Position numbers and translations under genes: made by a program
Source of the DNA: Eutrigla gurnardus
Lineage: Eukaryota > Chordata > Actinopteri > Perciformes > Triglidae
Length of the DNA: 64,000 nucleotides
Assembly: GCA_963514095.1 (NCBI GenBank)
Contig: OY741272.1
Location: forward strand, 27,367,886-27,431,885
Direction: 5' to 3'
The notes under the pieces: generated by a model
The model's input: the letters and a program-made list of their open reading frames with translations, nothing else
Told to the model about the DNA's origin: nothing
Databases searched by the model: none
In this document: positions 37,392-54,719 of the stretch, in pieces
Numbering within the stretch: the stretch's first letter is position 1
Layout of the letters: each line of letters starts with the position of its first letter

Positions 37392-38666
37392 TACCCAGCA
37401 AACATTTTGACGTCTATTTGACGTCTAATCAACGTAGGTCAGGCAGGTCGATTCGACGTCTACCAGAGGTGCTGAAATTAAAGTTTTCCTGACGTCGGAT
37501 TTCGACGGCATCAATTCACGTCGTTTCGACGACATATCAACGGCTCACAGAGCAGGCTACTTCAATCTATGTCATTATTACGTCGTATAGACGACTTTTC
37601 AACGTCTCTACGTGACGTCTATTTGACGTCTAATTAACGTCGGCCAGGCAGCTCGATTCAACGTCCAGAGGTGCTGAAATTAAAAGTTTTTCTGACGCCG
37701 TTCTCATGACTGACGTCATTTCGACGGCATATCAACCTTTGTCAAAATACACATGTAATGTATTGCATTTAAAAATATGTTTACCTAAATCTAGTTTCAA
37801 CTAGTGCCTACATAACTGGCATTACCACATCCATACATTCTATGACAAGCACAGCTCTTGTGCTGTATACATGTGCAATTCTTAATGCTCTAATCTACAA
37901 CTATTTAAATTAACTTATCAATTTCAGCAAAAAAATCCTTAAAATGCAAAGAGGTCAAAAAGTCCAATAGACAACACCAGCGAATTTCACATTTGCCGCT
38001 GCAAAGTTCTTCTTGCGCATGCGTAGGAAACCGCTAGGTGCGCTAACTACGCGAGGAAAAATAGTTCCTAGATGGATGCTATATCACAAACATTTTAGCC
38101 CACATTGCCAATATGATACTACATTATTTTCTTAAATTCACGAACATATTTCCATTATTTCGAATAGTTTTTAACATTCGTGCGTTGATATGTCGTTGAA
38201 ACGACGTCTAAATGACGTTGGTAATTTCAGCCCCTCAGGTAGACGTCAGATCAACCTGCCTGCCCGACGTTAATCAGACGTCCCGACATGATTGGATATC
38301 TGCATCTCGACACAGCAGTAGATAGAGGAAATCATTCTTGACAGTGTTTTTTCAGTTAAATATGTTTTCTTTGAGATCGTATTCCCCCTAATGTTATCAT
38401 GTCGAAAAAAAGTTGAATTAAAGTCACGTCGTGACGCGACGTCGATTGGACGTCTTCATCTAGACGCAGGTCGAGCAAACGTTTTCTGGCAGTGTTTATT
38501 CAGTTAAACCGCTCTAAAATGCATATTTAATTAGGTCATATTTGCCATGATATTATTTTATGATGTTGAAAAACAGTCGAATTAAAGTCACGATGTGATG
38601 TGACGTGACGCGACGTCGATTAGACGTCTTCATCTAGACGCAGGTCGAGAAAATGTTTGCTGGGTA
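37392..38666. mobile_element. Non-autonomous DNA transposon with TIRs, TA flanks and GACGTC-rich tandem units
   Basis: CCCAGCAAACATTTT (37394-37408) is mirrored exactly by AAAATGTTTGCTGGG (38650-38664), each bounded by TA. The element is about 1.27 kb. Each end is built of internal tandem units: about 225 bp on the left (GACGTCTATTTGACGTCTAA) and about 170 bp on the right (CGTCTTCATCTAGACGCAGG). ACGTC/GACGT words are dense, including a full TGACGTCA near 37,712. No transposase frame. TA flanks suggest a Tc1/mariner-like enzyme, but this is inference. Confidence 0.75.
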
Positions 38667-38768
38667 CTGTTACTATTTTTTTTTTTATTATTTTGACGTC
38701 ATTTGCATTGAAAATGACAAACGGTTCTGAAAATAGGTGCCAGTTAATTGTCTAATTGACTAATCCCT

Positions 38769-39925
38769 AGGGGTGTAACAGTACACAAAAATCTCGGTTC
38801 GGTACGTACCTCGGTTTTGAGGTCACGGTTCGGTTCATTTCCGGTACAGTAAGAAAACAAAATGCAAAATATAAATGTGCTAGTTGTTTATTACTTTTGT
38901 GCTTTTAACAGTAGGAACATGCACTGGAGCTAGAATGCTGCTCAAAAATATAAATACAAGTATTTAAAATATTTATTTAAAAAATAAAAATAACAGACTG
39001 TTTCTTTAAAAACAAATCTTTTCTCCATCTGATGTGCAAAATTGAACAGGGCAGGGAGAGGCTGTTTAAATAGGGTGGGGAGCTGTGTTTGCACGTGGGG
39101 GTGGTGCCGTTTCAAATGCGTCAACAGGTTTGACGTGTTGCCAGAAACATACCCGACCTCACACGAACAATGTTGGCAAACCGTTTTGGTTTTATCAACC
39201 TCTCTTTGTCCCTGTTTGTATCTCACCGGGAAGCCGAAGTGTTCCCAAACGGGAGACCTTAATGTCGCGGGAGGGTCCTCCAACTCTGGCTTGTTGCCAA
39301 CGCTAGCGGCATTCCGCTACTACTGCTGTTTATTGTGTTGCGGTGTGCGCAACTGCGCATGTGCGGCTGCAGCATGCTCCACACATGCGGTCCTCTACTT
39401 AATATGTCCGTATGGAAACTCGTTCGGTACGCCTCCGTTCCGAACCGAGCACCCCGTACCGAAACACCGTTACACCCCTAGTAACGGTACATGTATTTGT
39501 ATTGAACCGGCACCACCCCCACGTGAACATCGCTACAACGAGGAGAAAGACGAGCAAACACAGTTAGTGCAAACACAGCTCCCCACCGCATTTAAACAGC
39601 CTCTCCCTGCCCTGTTAGTGTTGCAACTGTTCAATTTTGCACATCAGATGGAGAAAATATATTTTTTAAAGAAACAGTCTGTTATTTTTATTTATTTTTT
39701 AAATAAATATTTTAAATACTTGTATTTATATTGTTGAGCAGCATTCTAGCTCCAGTGCATGTTCCTACTGTTAAAAGCACAAAAGTAATAAACAACTAGC
39801 ACATTTATATTTTGCATTTTGTTTTCTTACTGTACCTGAAATGAACCGAACCGTGACCTCAAAACCGAGGTACGTACCGAACCGAGATTTTTGTGTACCG
39901 TTACACTCCTAACCGTTACACCCCT
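38769..39925 (-). mobile_element. Composite hAT element with BED-finger transposase fragment
   Basis: Both ends carry GGGGTGTAAC-type termini (teleost hAT end with CTCGGTTCGGTACGTACCTC) and are flanked by ACTAATCCCT (38759-38768 and 39926-39935). The outer 320-360 bp are inverted copies of each other. Inside, the minus strand encodes a BED zinc finger (VWEHFGFPV, CQHCSCEVGYVSGNTSNLL, THLKRHHP) at about 39,283-39,040, the first exon of a hAT transposase. A further hAT end lies at about 39,440-39,479. It appears to be one element plus an inverted partial copy. No catalytic domain is left. Confidence 0.75.
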
Positions 39926-39935
39926 ACTAATCCCT

Positions 39936-40496
39936 CAATCAGCTATAATTGTCAGCTGCCAGCTCATATATTGTTGGGTAGTTTAATTAATAAGAAAACG
40001 ACACATTTTATAAGCTTGTCAAATGTAATTTGTATAGTAGCTAAAACTGTCACGTGATTGAAGTGGGGTAAAAAAAAAAGTAGGGCAGTAGAAGTAGAAT
40101 TTGGCATAAAAAAGAACTAAAACGTGTACTCAAGCACTTGGGTAAATGCACTTTAACCATAGTCTGTAACTGATTAATCAAACTGTATTTGTATGGGATA
40201 TTTAAAACAACCACGGTTGACCAACCTGCTGAACAACTATGGGATGCAGATGAATACAAAGCAAGCTGTCTTCTAATGACACGCCATTACATAGCTATAA
40301 TGTTATTATAGGGCACTCATTTATCTGCATGTAAGCTGACAGACTTTAGCCTGAGTTATCTACTGAACTATCAGAACACGCCTCTACAAGTGTGTGACCT
40401 TTTCTCTCTGTGTGAAGTCTCCAGTCCTCTTTCACACAGAGGACTAAAGGACACGACCAGTAGAACTTCCAGCTTGCCTCTTCGGTCCATTCCACC
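39936..40496. other. 5' flank of CYP2 gene 1
   Basis: No clear core promoter motif seen; the start codon context at 40,497 is TTCCACC before ATG, a good one. Confidence 0.5.
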
Positions 40497-46412
<5,916 letters not shown>

Positions 46413-46794
46413 ACCCTAGAATAAATGCTAAATGATGTTTCATAAGGTAGAAACGGATGACACCTAGCCAAGAACATGTTGAGCTGCCTATCATATGGCC
46501 TTCACTAGTAGCAATGCTAACACTGATGCAGCTACTTATCCCAGGAACCTTGTATACATCATCTTGGCAATCATATACAATTATATCTATAACATTGCCA
46601 GCTATCAGATTTCAATTTGCTAGCTAAAAACAGCATGTTATTGCACGTAATAATGTGTTGGGGTTTTTTTTTATATAAAGAGGAACTATACTACTGTTGT
46701 TGGATCCCTCCTTAAGTTGCTCCATGCCGAAGATGACAAACTCACTGTAGAGTTGACCGTTGACTAATTTCCGACACAGCCATATAACTGGCTA

Positions 46795-47230
46795 CATACA
46801 AGAGCAGAGTTCTTCAACAGGGGGTCTGGGACCCCTGAGGCGTCCGCAGAGTTACTACAGGGGGTCCCCCAAATTATTTTTTCTTCCAAAAATACACCTT
46901 AACATGAATACAACCTATATTAAGCAAATATAAATCTTTGTCTCCTTATCCTTTGTTGTTTGTGTTTAATATTATGTTGTGAAATTGTGATGTAGAAATG
47001 CCAAAATAGAATTAAAATATGAATCTGACAACTATTATTATTTTAATGGCTAAGTATTGTATACATACATCATTAAAAAAGTACTATTATCCATGGCATT
47101 ATAGGCTGCACTACACATTATTATTGGCCTGGTTTAATAAGGAATACAATTTTATAGGACATGTAATAGGGGGTCCCTCCACTCACTATAAGCTTTGGGG
47201 GGTCCTTGGCCTGAAAATGAAATGATCTCT
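46795..47230. mobile_element. hAT-like element remnant
   Basis: GGGGGTCTGGGACCCCTGAG near the left and GGGGGGTCCTTGGCCTGAAA near the right are familiar from teleost hAT-derived repeats. Ends are decayed; no coding sequence. Confidence 0.45.
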
Positions 47231-47685
47231 ATACTAGAGTATACCATGAATGTTTATTTATGTAACCATGACAACCAAGGTCAAAGAGGGTTAATTGATA
47301 TACTTACTGCTTAGTTGTGTATTCCATGTATATTGCACATTGCTTGAAATATACAAGTACATTTTAATGATGTGTATTTATGGCTAAAAAAATGAAAAAT
47401 AAGTCGCAATATTAACTAAATTCCTTTATTTTTCCAGGTCAAACCCCATTTTTTTTAAAAATTGAAGGAATTCGTATCTGTCATCATAGTTGGAACATAA
47501 ATCTAAACGATCTATCAAAGTAACTGTGTCCATGCCCTCCCGTTTCAAAGTCCCATGGGAAGTTAGTCATTGTTGAAATGGTGCCACTCTTTGTGCTTGT
47601 TAAACATTTCCACTTCCATCACAGAAGGTGGGTCACAGACAGAGCTGAGGATTAAGGCTAGATCAGTTGTGGTACCTGTGTATGT

Positions 47686-47753
47686 TTCTCCGTTGGTCTA
47701 GGGGTATGATTATTGCTTGGGGTGCGAGAGGTCACAAATCCCATACGAGTCCC
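47686..47753 (+). pseudogene. tRNA-Pro-like pseudogene
   Basis: CGTTGGTCTAGGGGTATGAT, GCTTGGGGTGCGAGAGGTC and ACGAGTCCC match the D arm, anticodon arm and 3' acceptor of tRNA-Pro. The anticodon loop TTGGGGT would give GGG, the anticodon stem has a mismatch, and the T arm has lost several bases (CACAAATCCCAT). Not expected to be functional. The rest of 46,430-48,860 shows no gene. Confidence 0.7.
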
Positions 47754-48860
47754 TAAAAAATATACATATGGTTAGGGGATGAAGGGAGTATCATAGGTAA
47801 ATAATAAACTGTGTGTAAAGTGTGGTGGAAATCAGTTTATGATCACCTGATGAGAAATAAGAATACAACTCCTAACAGCGCTTTTAGTAATTTATTCTAT
47901 AAAGAGTCCAACACAGGCTAGCAGTTGCTACAGACAGACTGTAAACAGACAAAGTCTAATAAGTCAAAGCCCTCGCAAACAGGGTGTCCAAGCGGACCGC
48001 ATCACCGACATACAGCTTCAGAGCAAACTATCTGGCCAGATAGGGGCAGACTCCTTAAGAGTCTGACCAAGTCTTCAATCTTGAGAAGGGCTTTTTATAC
48101 AGATGTTAGGGCTGTGTCATCGGAGATGCAGCATTGTTCCATTGTTTGTGTAGACGGCGAACCTTGTCCAGGACTTGGTTTTTGGACCACTCATCAGCGT
48201 CTAAAGATCCATATTAACTTGCCAGCTGTGCTGTTGTCACAAGATGCATTTTACAACTCATGTAACACATGACATGACATAAGTGCAGAATACAGGTTAC
48301 CTCATGACACACATGGAATAGTATGAGTTAAAACTACTCAAACTACTAATTATACTATAATGAACTACTAAATGAAAAATTCCCATCACATAAAGGAGGG
48401 GAAAGACACAACGGGTAACTGTAACCCAAAAAGAGCTTTATTTAAGCCAGCAAAAACACTATTTAGCCACAATGCTTTTGTTCTAAGGAAATTGTTGGTC
48501 GTGGCTCGTAGCTACTGTGCTCAGGGTCTCTGCATGTCCCCCGGGCGCCCCAGCCCACTGGCAACTTGACAACCCCATAACTAGTTTAAAGTGGCGCTCC
48601 ACACACCAATGAGGAGGAGGGGGAGGATGTCACCTCAAGAATACAGAAAGAATACAACACAAAACATACCCACAGCACTGTGACTCTATTATATAATCAA
48701 TTTTATCTTATCTATCTTATTTACTGGTTGCTGCAGATCTCCAGGTCAAATCAGTACAGTAACACTCAGGCCATATGACCGGGCAAAGGTCTTGTGGGTT
48801 TTAAAAGTTATTGTGTAGCTGCATTTACAAGGTTAAAGTAGTCGGAATCTCAACTTCGTC

Positions 48861-51800
48861 ATGTTAGCGTCCGTGGTCCTGCTCTCGGCGGCTGTTTTGC
48901 TCTTCCTGCTCCTCTGTGAGAACCGCAGGGCCAAAAATTTCCCTCCAGGCCCTCGACCCATCCCCGTCTTTGGAAATGTGCTGCAGCTCAATCTGGAGAG
49001 TCCTATCGCAGACCTGGAGAGGGTAACGTTAAATAGTGTTACCAAGAGAACGTACTGTTATACATAATGATTTCATGAACATATGGATTATTTTAGATTT
49101 TACCCACATTGAATGGGTTCTATAAATATAGTCATTATTTGACATGTATGTTTTTGCTGTGTTTATACTATGTGTCTCTAAATCTCACACCAGGCTGTTA
49201 AAGTGTGCTAGTTGATGTCTGTAATATGTAAAACGACGGTCACTCACTTTTCTACTACTTCCACTCCTCCTGTATTAACATGTCCATAATAGCTCATTAT
49301 AGCTGCTGATGATTGCACTAAATCGTACCTCTAATCTACTGTCTCTTTGTTCCCAGTTGGCCAAGCATTATGGGAATGTTTACAGTCTGTTCCTTGGTCC
49401 CAGACCTGTGGTCATCTTAAACGGACTGCAGGCCTTGAAAGAAGCCCTGGTCAACAAAGCTGCTCACTTCTCTGGACGGACACATGACCTAATGGTTAAT
49501 CATGCTGTACAAATGAAAGGTGCAAAGCTTTTTGTCTGCGGCCTCTCTGTGAATTCCACAGTCCAACAGTTTCCAACATACAGTAGGGGGCCGGGACTCC
49601 TCAAAGAGGGTCACAAGATGAATCTGAGCTGCTGCCAGATAATTCATGTGTTTGGGGGGAAAAAACTTCTGCTACACTTTGGACTGCTTTTTTGTGAAAT
49701 ATAAGTGTTTTGTTACAGTAATTTTATTAAAGCCACCCAAAAGGTTTGAGGAGAGAATGATAACTCCTATTAACTCAATGAGGGGAGGATGTAATGTGTT
49801 CAAAATGTTTTTTCTTACATATATATAATCTTAGTCTGAAATCAGTCAAGCACATGTACTGCAGTGGACTAAAAAGTACAATATTTACATCTGAGATAGC
49901 AGTATAAAGTACCAGTGAATGGAACTATTAAAGAAAACACATTTTCACCAGGATTCATTTAGTTTCTCTACACAGGAAACGATAAACCATTGATATAATT
50001 GGATGTTGATAATGATGAGCCAATCGGCAACTCAAGCAGTCATTAAGGACAATATGGACATGTATAGGGTCGTGCCTTTTTTAAATGTACTTGAAAGTCT
50101 ATGCTTCTCAGTTCTGAAAGGACCTTCTTTTGCATGCAGCTGAAGCCCCCGGAGTGATTCTAGCGGATTACAACCCCGGCTGGAAAGAGCAACGACGCTT
50201 TGGTCTGATGACCCTCAGAAACTTTGGTCTGGGGAAACAGCCGATGGAGCAAAGTATTCTAAAAGAGATAGATCACATCATAAAGCTGTTGGAGCCCAGT
50301 GTCGGTATGTCCGTTATTCTCTTTTTAACTTGTATTCTATGATATTCAAACCATTAGTGACATCATTCATGTTGGTTTTTTACCAGGTAAGACCATGAAC
50401 CCACACCTGCTGTTCCACAACGCAGCCTCCAACATCATCTGCCGAGTTCTGTTTGGTCGGCAGTTCGACTATGAGGATGAGTTCATTAAGTTTTTTGTTG
50501 ACCTTTTTCACGGGTCCTCCAAAATAATCAACGGGCGCTGGGGTATGGTGAGTCACGCTTCTGACAACAATAACATGACATACTATAAATTTAGAACAAT
50601 TCTGATATGTTAGGTTGCTCAGTAAAGACAGTGTGATATAGAGGATGAATAGACTGCTAAAACAGAAACATTAAGAACTTCTGAAAACTTTCAGAATTAT
50701 TTAAATGTTTCTCTCCTGTACAGATTTATGACTCTGTTCCCATTGTGCGATACCTGCCACTGCCCTTCCGGAAAGTCTTTACCTTGTTCAAGGTATGTCT
50801 TGTAAAATGTTAAATTCATGTCATGTTTTATAAGAGATAATGGCCCACCAGCTAAAGTAATGGTGTTGAGTTGTTCTGATAAGTTCTGTAGTAACATGCT
50901 GACAAGCTCACAATGAAAACCTTGGCTAAACCTGTTAGAATGCTAACATTTGCTAATTATAAGCACTTCATTTGTGACAAATGCATATCTGTTCCCTTGA
51001 CAATCTTTGATATATCTTTCAAAAACATTTCCAAAACCTGTTCATGTATCTGATTTCTCCTATCAGAGTGGACATGAAAGATATAGGGAGGTGTTGGCTG
51101 AGAACAAGAAGACCAGAGTTCCTGGTGAACCACGTCATTTCATAGACTGCTACCTGGATGAACTGGACAAGGTGTGAGGGCTCGTCTTGTTAATGGGAAG
51201 TTTAGCTGTGTGGTGACAGAATGAACAGCATTCTCTCTGTCTGCAATAGAGAGGCGACGATGGTTCATCATTTTCTGAAGAGCAGCTTTGTGCGTTTATT
51301 TTTGACCTTCACTTTGCCGGGACTGACACGACCGCCAACACGCTGCTCGCCGCCTTCCTCTACCTCATGACTCATCCACAGATCCAGGGTATGTCTGTTA
51401 ACCATGTTTGGGGCCTTGGTCGGACTGAGAAAAAACTGTAATGGATTAACAGGACATTTTTTTGGACATTCGTGTTTCCATGACGAATCATTGTGAGCAC
51501 GTTCAAATCTGTATTTTCTTTTCCCATTTTCAAAACAGATTAGTTACTTTTACTTTTTCTTATTGATATGATGTGAGATTCAGTTAACCTTGCCAAAAAA
51601 AACAGCCAGTAGAAATGTCCTTTATAGGGATACTTGTTTATTTACACTTAAATTACTTTCCACTGTGGTTCCTATTGACTAATCCTCTTTTTTAGGGACG
51701 ACTTGGCAAACTGAATCTGATCCGGGGGCATCATTTATTTCAAACATACTTGTCACACTGTCACGCACTTTCTGTTAAGTTGTCCTTGTTGTCTTTCTCT

Positions 51801-53109
51801 CTGTGTTTTCTCAGAGCGCTGTCAGCAGGAAATAGACAATGTTCTGAAGGGGAAGGTTGAAGCCAGTTTTGAAGACAGACTCCAGATGCCTTATGTGCAG
51901 GTTAACTATCAGGAGATATTTCAAAAGCTCTGAGATGTTACAAAGCTACAGTGTGATGCCGTAAACGCTGTCTCTGTGATGCAGGCCGTCATTCATGAGA
52001 TCCAGAGGCTGGCTAACACCGTTCCCCTCAGTGTTTTCCACTGCACCACTAATGACACAGAGTTAATGGGATACTCAATACCCAGGGTAAGTTGATTTGA
52101 ACATTAAATGCAGCACAGGCATGTTAGAATTACGATGCATTCCAATATTAACAGTTTGATAAGCACATTGCATTGAAAAATTGGCAAACCTCATGCAATA
52201 TTATATGCTGGTACATCAGCTGCTTGTAACCTGGTAAAAAACAAAGTGAATGAATAAAGATCTGCTAGATAGGAGATTCATGCATTTTCATCATTTCTTT
52301 TAGAGTTTTTACTTGATTAATGTATTGCAAGTTCGCATTTTTGGCAGTCAACAAATTTCTGATTCGTTTAGACTTACCAGGTATATTAATCGACAATATA
52401 TCCTCATTATTTTGAATAAAAACAGCACTATGTTTCCTCTAAAATGTGTTTAATGCAGCAAATAAGTGGTATATAAACAGAAACATGGGCATGCAGGGCA
52501 CAAAAGAAATCCAATGCAAGGGGGTAAACAATACTACTGTACAAAATGGAACCAGGGGGTTTCTGATGGGATGGGGCTCTATGTAAAAGCATTGGGGAAC
52601 AACCACAGTCGTGAGTGTCATTGTGATGTGTTCACATGTTAACAGACAGTTCTTTGTTGTGTCCTCCAGGGAACTGTTATCATCCCCAACCTCTCGTCAG
52701 TGCTGAATGAGGAGGGACAGTGGAAATCCCCCCATGACTTCAACCCCGAGAACTTCCTCAATGAGCAGGGGGAGTTTGAGAAGCCGGAGGCCTTCATGCC
52801 GTTCTCTTTAGGTGACTGAAATAATTGTCACGTTATTGGATCGACGGGGAGGTTTTATTGAAGATATACCCGGTGGGTCATAGAAAGTATATGTGACAGT
52901 GTTTTTAACCCGCAGGTCCTCGTATGTGTCTCGGAGAAAGTCTGGCTCGTATGGAGCTCTTCCTAATCCTGGTGACTCTGCTGAGGAGGTTCGATTTTGA
53001 GTGGCCCGAGGATGCAGGAGAGCCAGACTTTACACCCGTTTTTGGGGCGACCCAGACTCCCAAACCTTATCGGATGAACGTCCGACTCAGAAAAAACGTC
53101 CCAACATAG
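48861..53109 (+). CDS. Cytochrome P450 family 2 (CYP2), gene 2
   Basis: Tandem paralogue of gene 1, 495 aa. Exons: 48861-49022, 49357-49519, 50140-50304, 50387-50547, 50724-50792, 51067-51171, 51250-51388, 51815-51900, 51985-52086, 52670-52811, 52916-53109. N-terminal anchor MLASVVLLSAAVLLFLLL, hinge NFPPGPR, C-helix WKEQRR, I-helix FAGTDTTANT, K-helix EIQR, haem loop PFSLGPRMCLGE with ligand Cys436. The same two extra introns as in gene 1 are present, so they predate the duplication. Exon 3 starts with four extra codons (AEAP before GVILADY) compared with gene 1; a second in-frame acceptor lies 6 bp downstream. Introns are shorter than in gene 1 and lack long GT tracts. Confidence 0.93.
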
Positions 53110-53371
53110 AGGCCATCCTAAAACTCTAATTGGGTATTGAAGCATGGTACAAAATCCCACTCTTGGGTATAAAACCAGTTGTGGTTTAAGCTGAATATTT
53201 GGATAGAATTGATCAAATCAATATAGTTATTGGCATGGCAGAAACATGCTATCTAAATTTAAAACCTTATACTTACTTACACTGCCCCCATGTGGCAAAA
53301 ATGATTTCTATAACCTACTTTGACTGTAATTGAATGCAACAATGCTGCTACCATTTATAGTTAAATGGTAG

Positions 53372-53515
53372 ATGGACCTGCATTTATATAGCTACTATAG
53401 CTAACTCAAGGTGCTTCACACTACATTTAGTCACTTTTATCCGCCGGGATTCAAACCACCAATCTTCTAATTGGAGGACAACTCACTCTTCCTCTGAGCT
53501 ATAATAACAGTTAAA
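53372..53515. repeat. Teleost interspersed repeat
   Basis: GGACCTGCATTTATATAGCT, AAGGTGCTTCACACTACATT and GGGATTCAAACCACCAAT are common teleost repeat words. The remaining 53,520-54,719 has no gene; a CA tract is at about 54,614-54,642. Confidence 0.5.
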
Positions 53516-54612
53516 AGCCTCTAATTACAGTGCATCTTACAGTATGTAAATCGTACAATAGTATTATATCTTATCACACCAGAAAACTTATTATCCAGTG
53601 TTCTCTTTATGTGTAAAATTCCAATTGTAAATCTAAATTAAATAAGTTGTGTAAAAAATAAACTAATGTATTCCTTTGTCACCAGCTCAACAAAGAATGT
53701 GGGGGTCCTACTAATAAATTCAATGGACATTTTTAGATTTAGATCTTGCTTGTTTACAAGTGGAGATTTTGACCTGAAGGTGGCGCTGAAGGGAATGTCA
53801 CAGAGTAAAATTCACCGGGGTTCAATCTCAGGGGAATAAATACATAAAATCCAATTTTACAGAATTCCAACCAGTTGATGTTTTAATTTAAAGTCTGTGG
53901 GGGAAGTTACTAAGTCTGTCTACTGTACAGTATTTGAGATAATTGAACTTCACTTTCCCACATTATGCTATAGCATAATCGCATTGATTCACTATGCATC
54001 AAAAGAACCTATATGAGACCTTAATCTGTTTGTGAAACCGTGAGTTAAAAGGCCAGTATAGTTGCTCAACTGTTCGTCCACCTCACAACAATGTCAAGAT
54101 ATTTATGATCATTCTCAGAAATTATAAGGGACCCTTCCTACCGGCATACAGGTGCACTGAACCCTGCACTATTCAGCTTAACCAGGAGCCTTTTGATGGT
54201 TGGACAGTGGTGCATTATTGGAGCTTTTTGTGTGGATGCTGTATTGTTTTACTGGGCGGTCTCCTGATTGTCAGTGGGAGGCCGGGGGTAAGCGAGGGGG
54301 TGGGGGGGTGTTGAATGGTGTGTGTGTGCTGACATGGACCTTCTGTGATGACATTCAGTTGGATGACTGGTGTGGCAGGAAGGACAGAGTGAGGAGAGTG
54401 TAAAGATAAAGGAGATAAAGGTTAAAGGAGGATCAACTGAACAGTCGAGTCGAGAGAACAGAAAGTGAAAATCAAGAGTTGAGTCGACAAGGAAGTGCAG
54501 GGACAGTTTGAGCGGCTGAAATGGAATCAAAGAGACTGAGACAAACTTGGGATTATCAGTAATGGATCATCAGAAGTGGAGTTTCTCAAACATGGACTAG
54601 TCTGGGAGTCAG

Positions 54613-54645
<33 letters not shown>

Positions 54646-54719
54646 ACACATCCTACACACAAACACACACACGTTTGGTTTCCTGCTGTGAGCCGTCTTG
54701 GCAGTAGACAGGTGTGAGT

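Noticed and set aside
54714..54719. HSF4 start two codons upstream
   Set aside because: The upstream codon is GTG; the ATG at 54,720 gives MQESPSA, in line with the HSF4 N-terminus.
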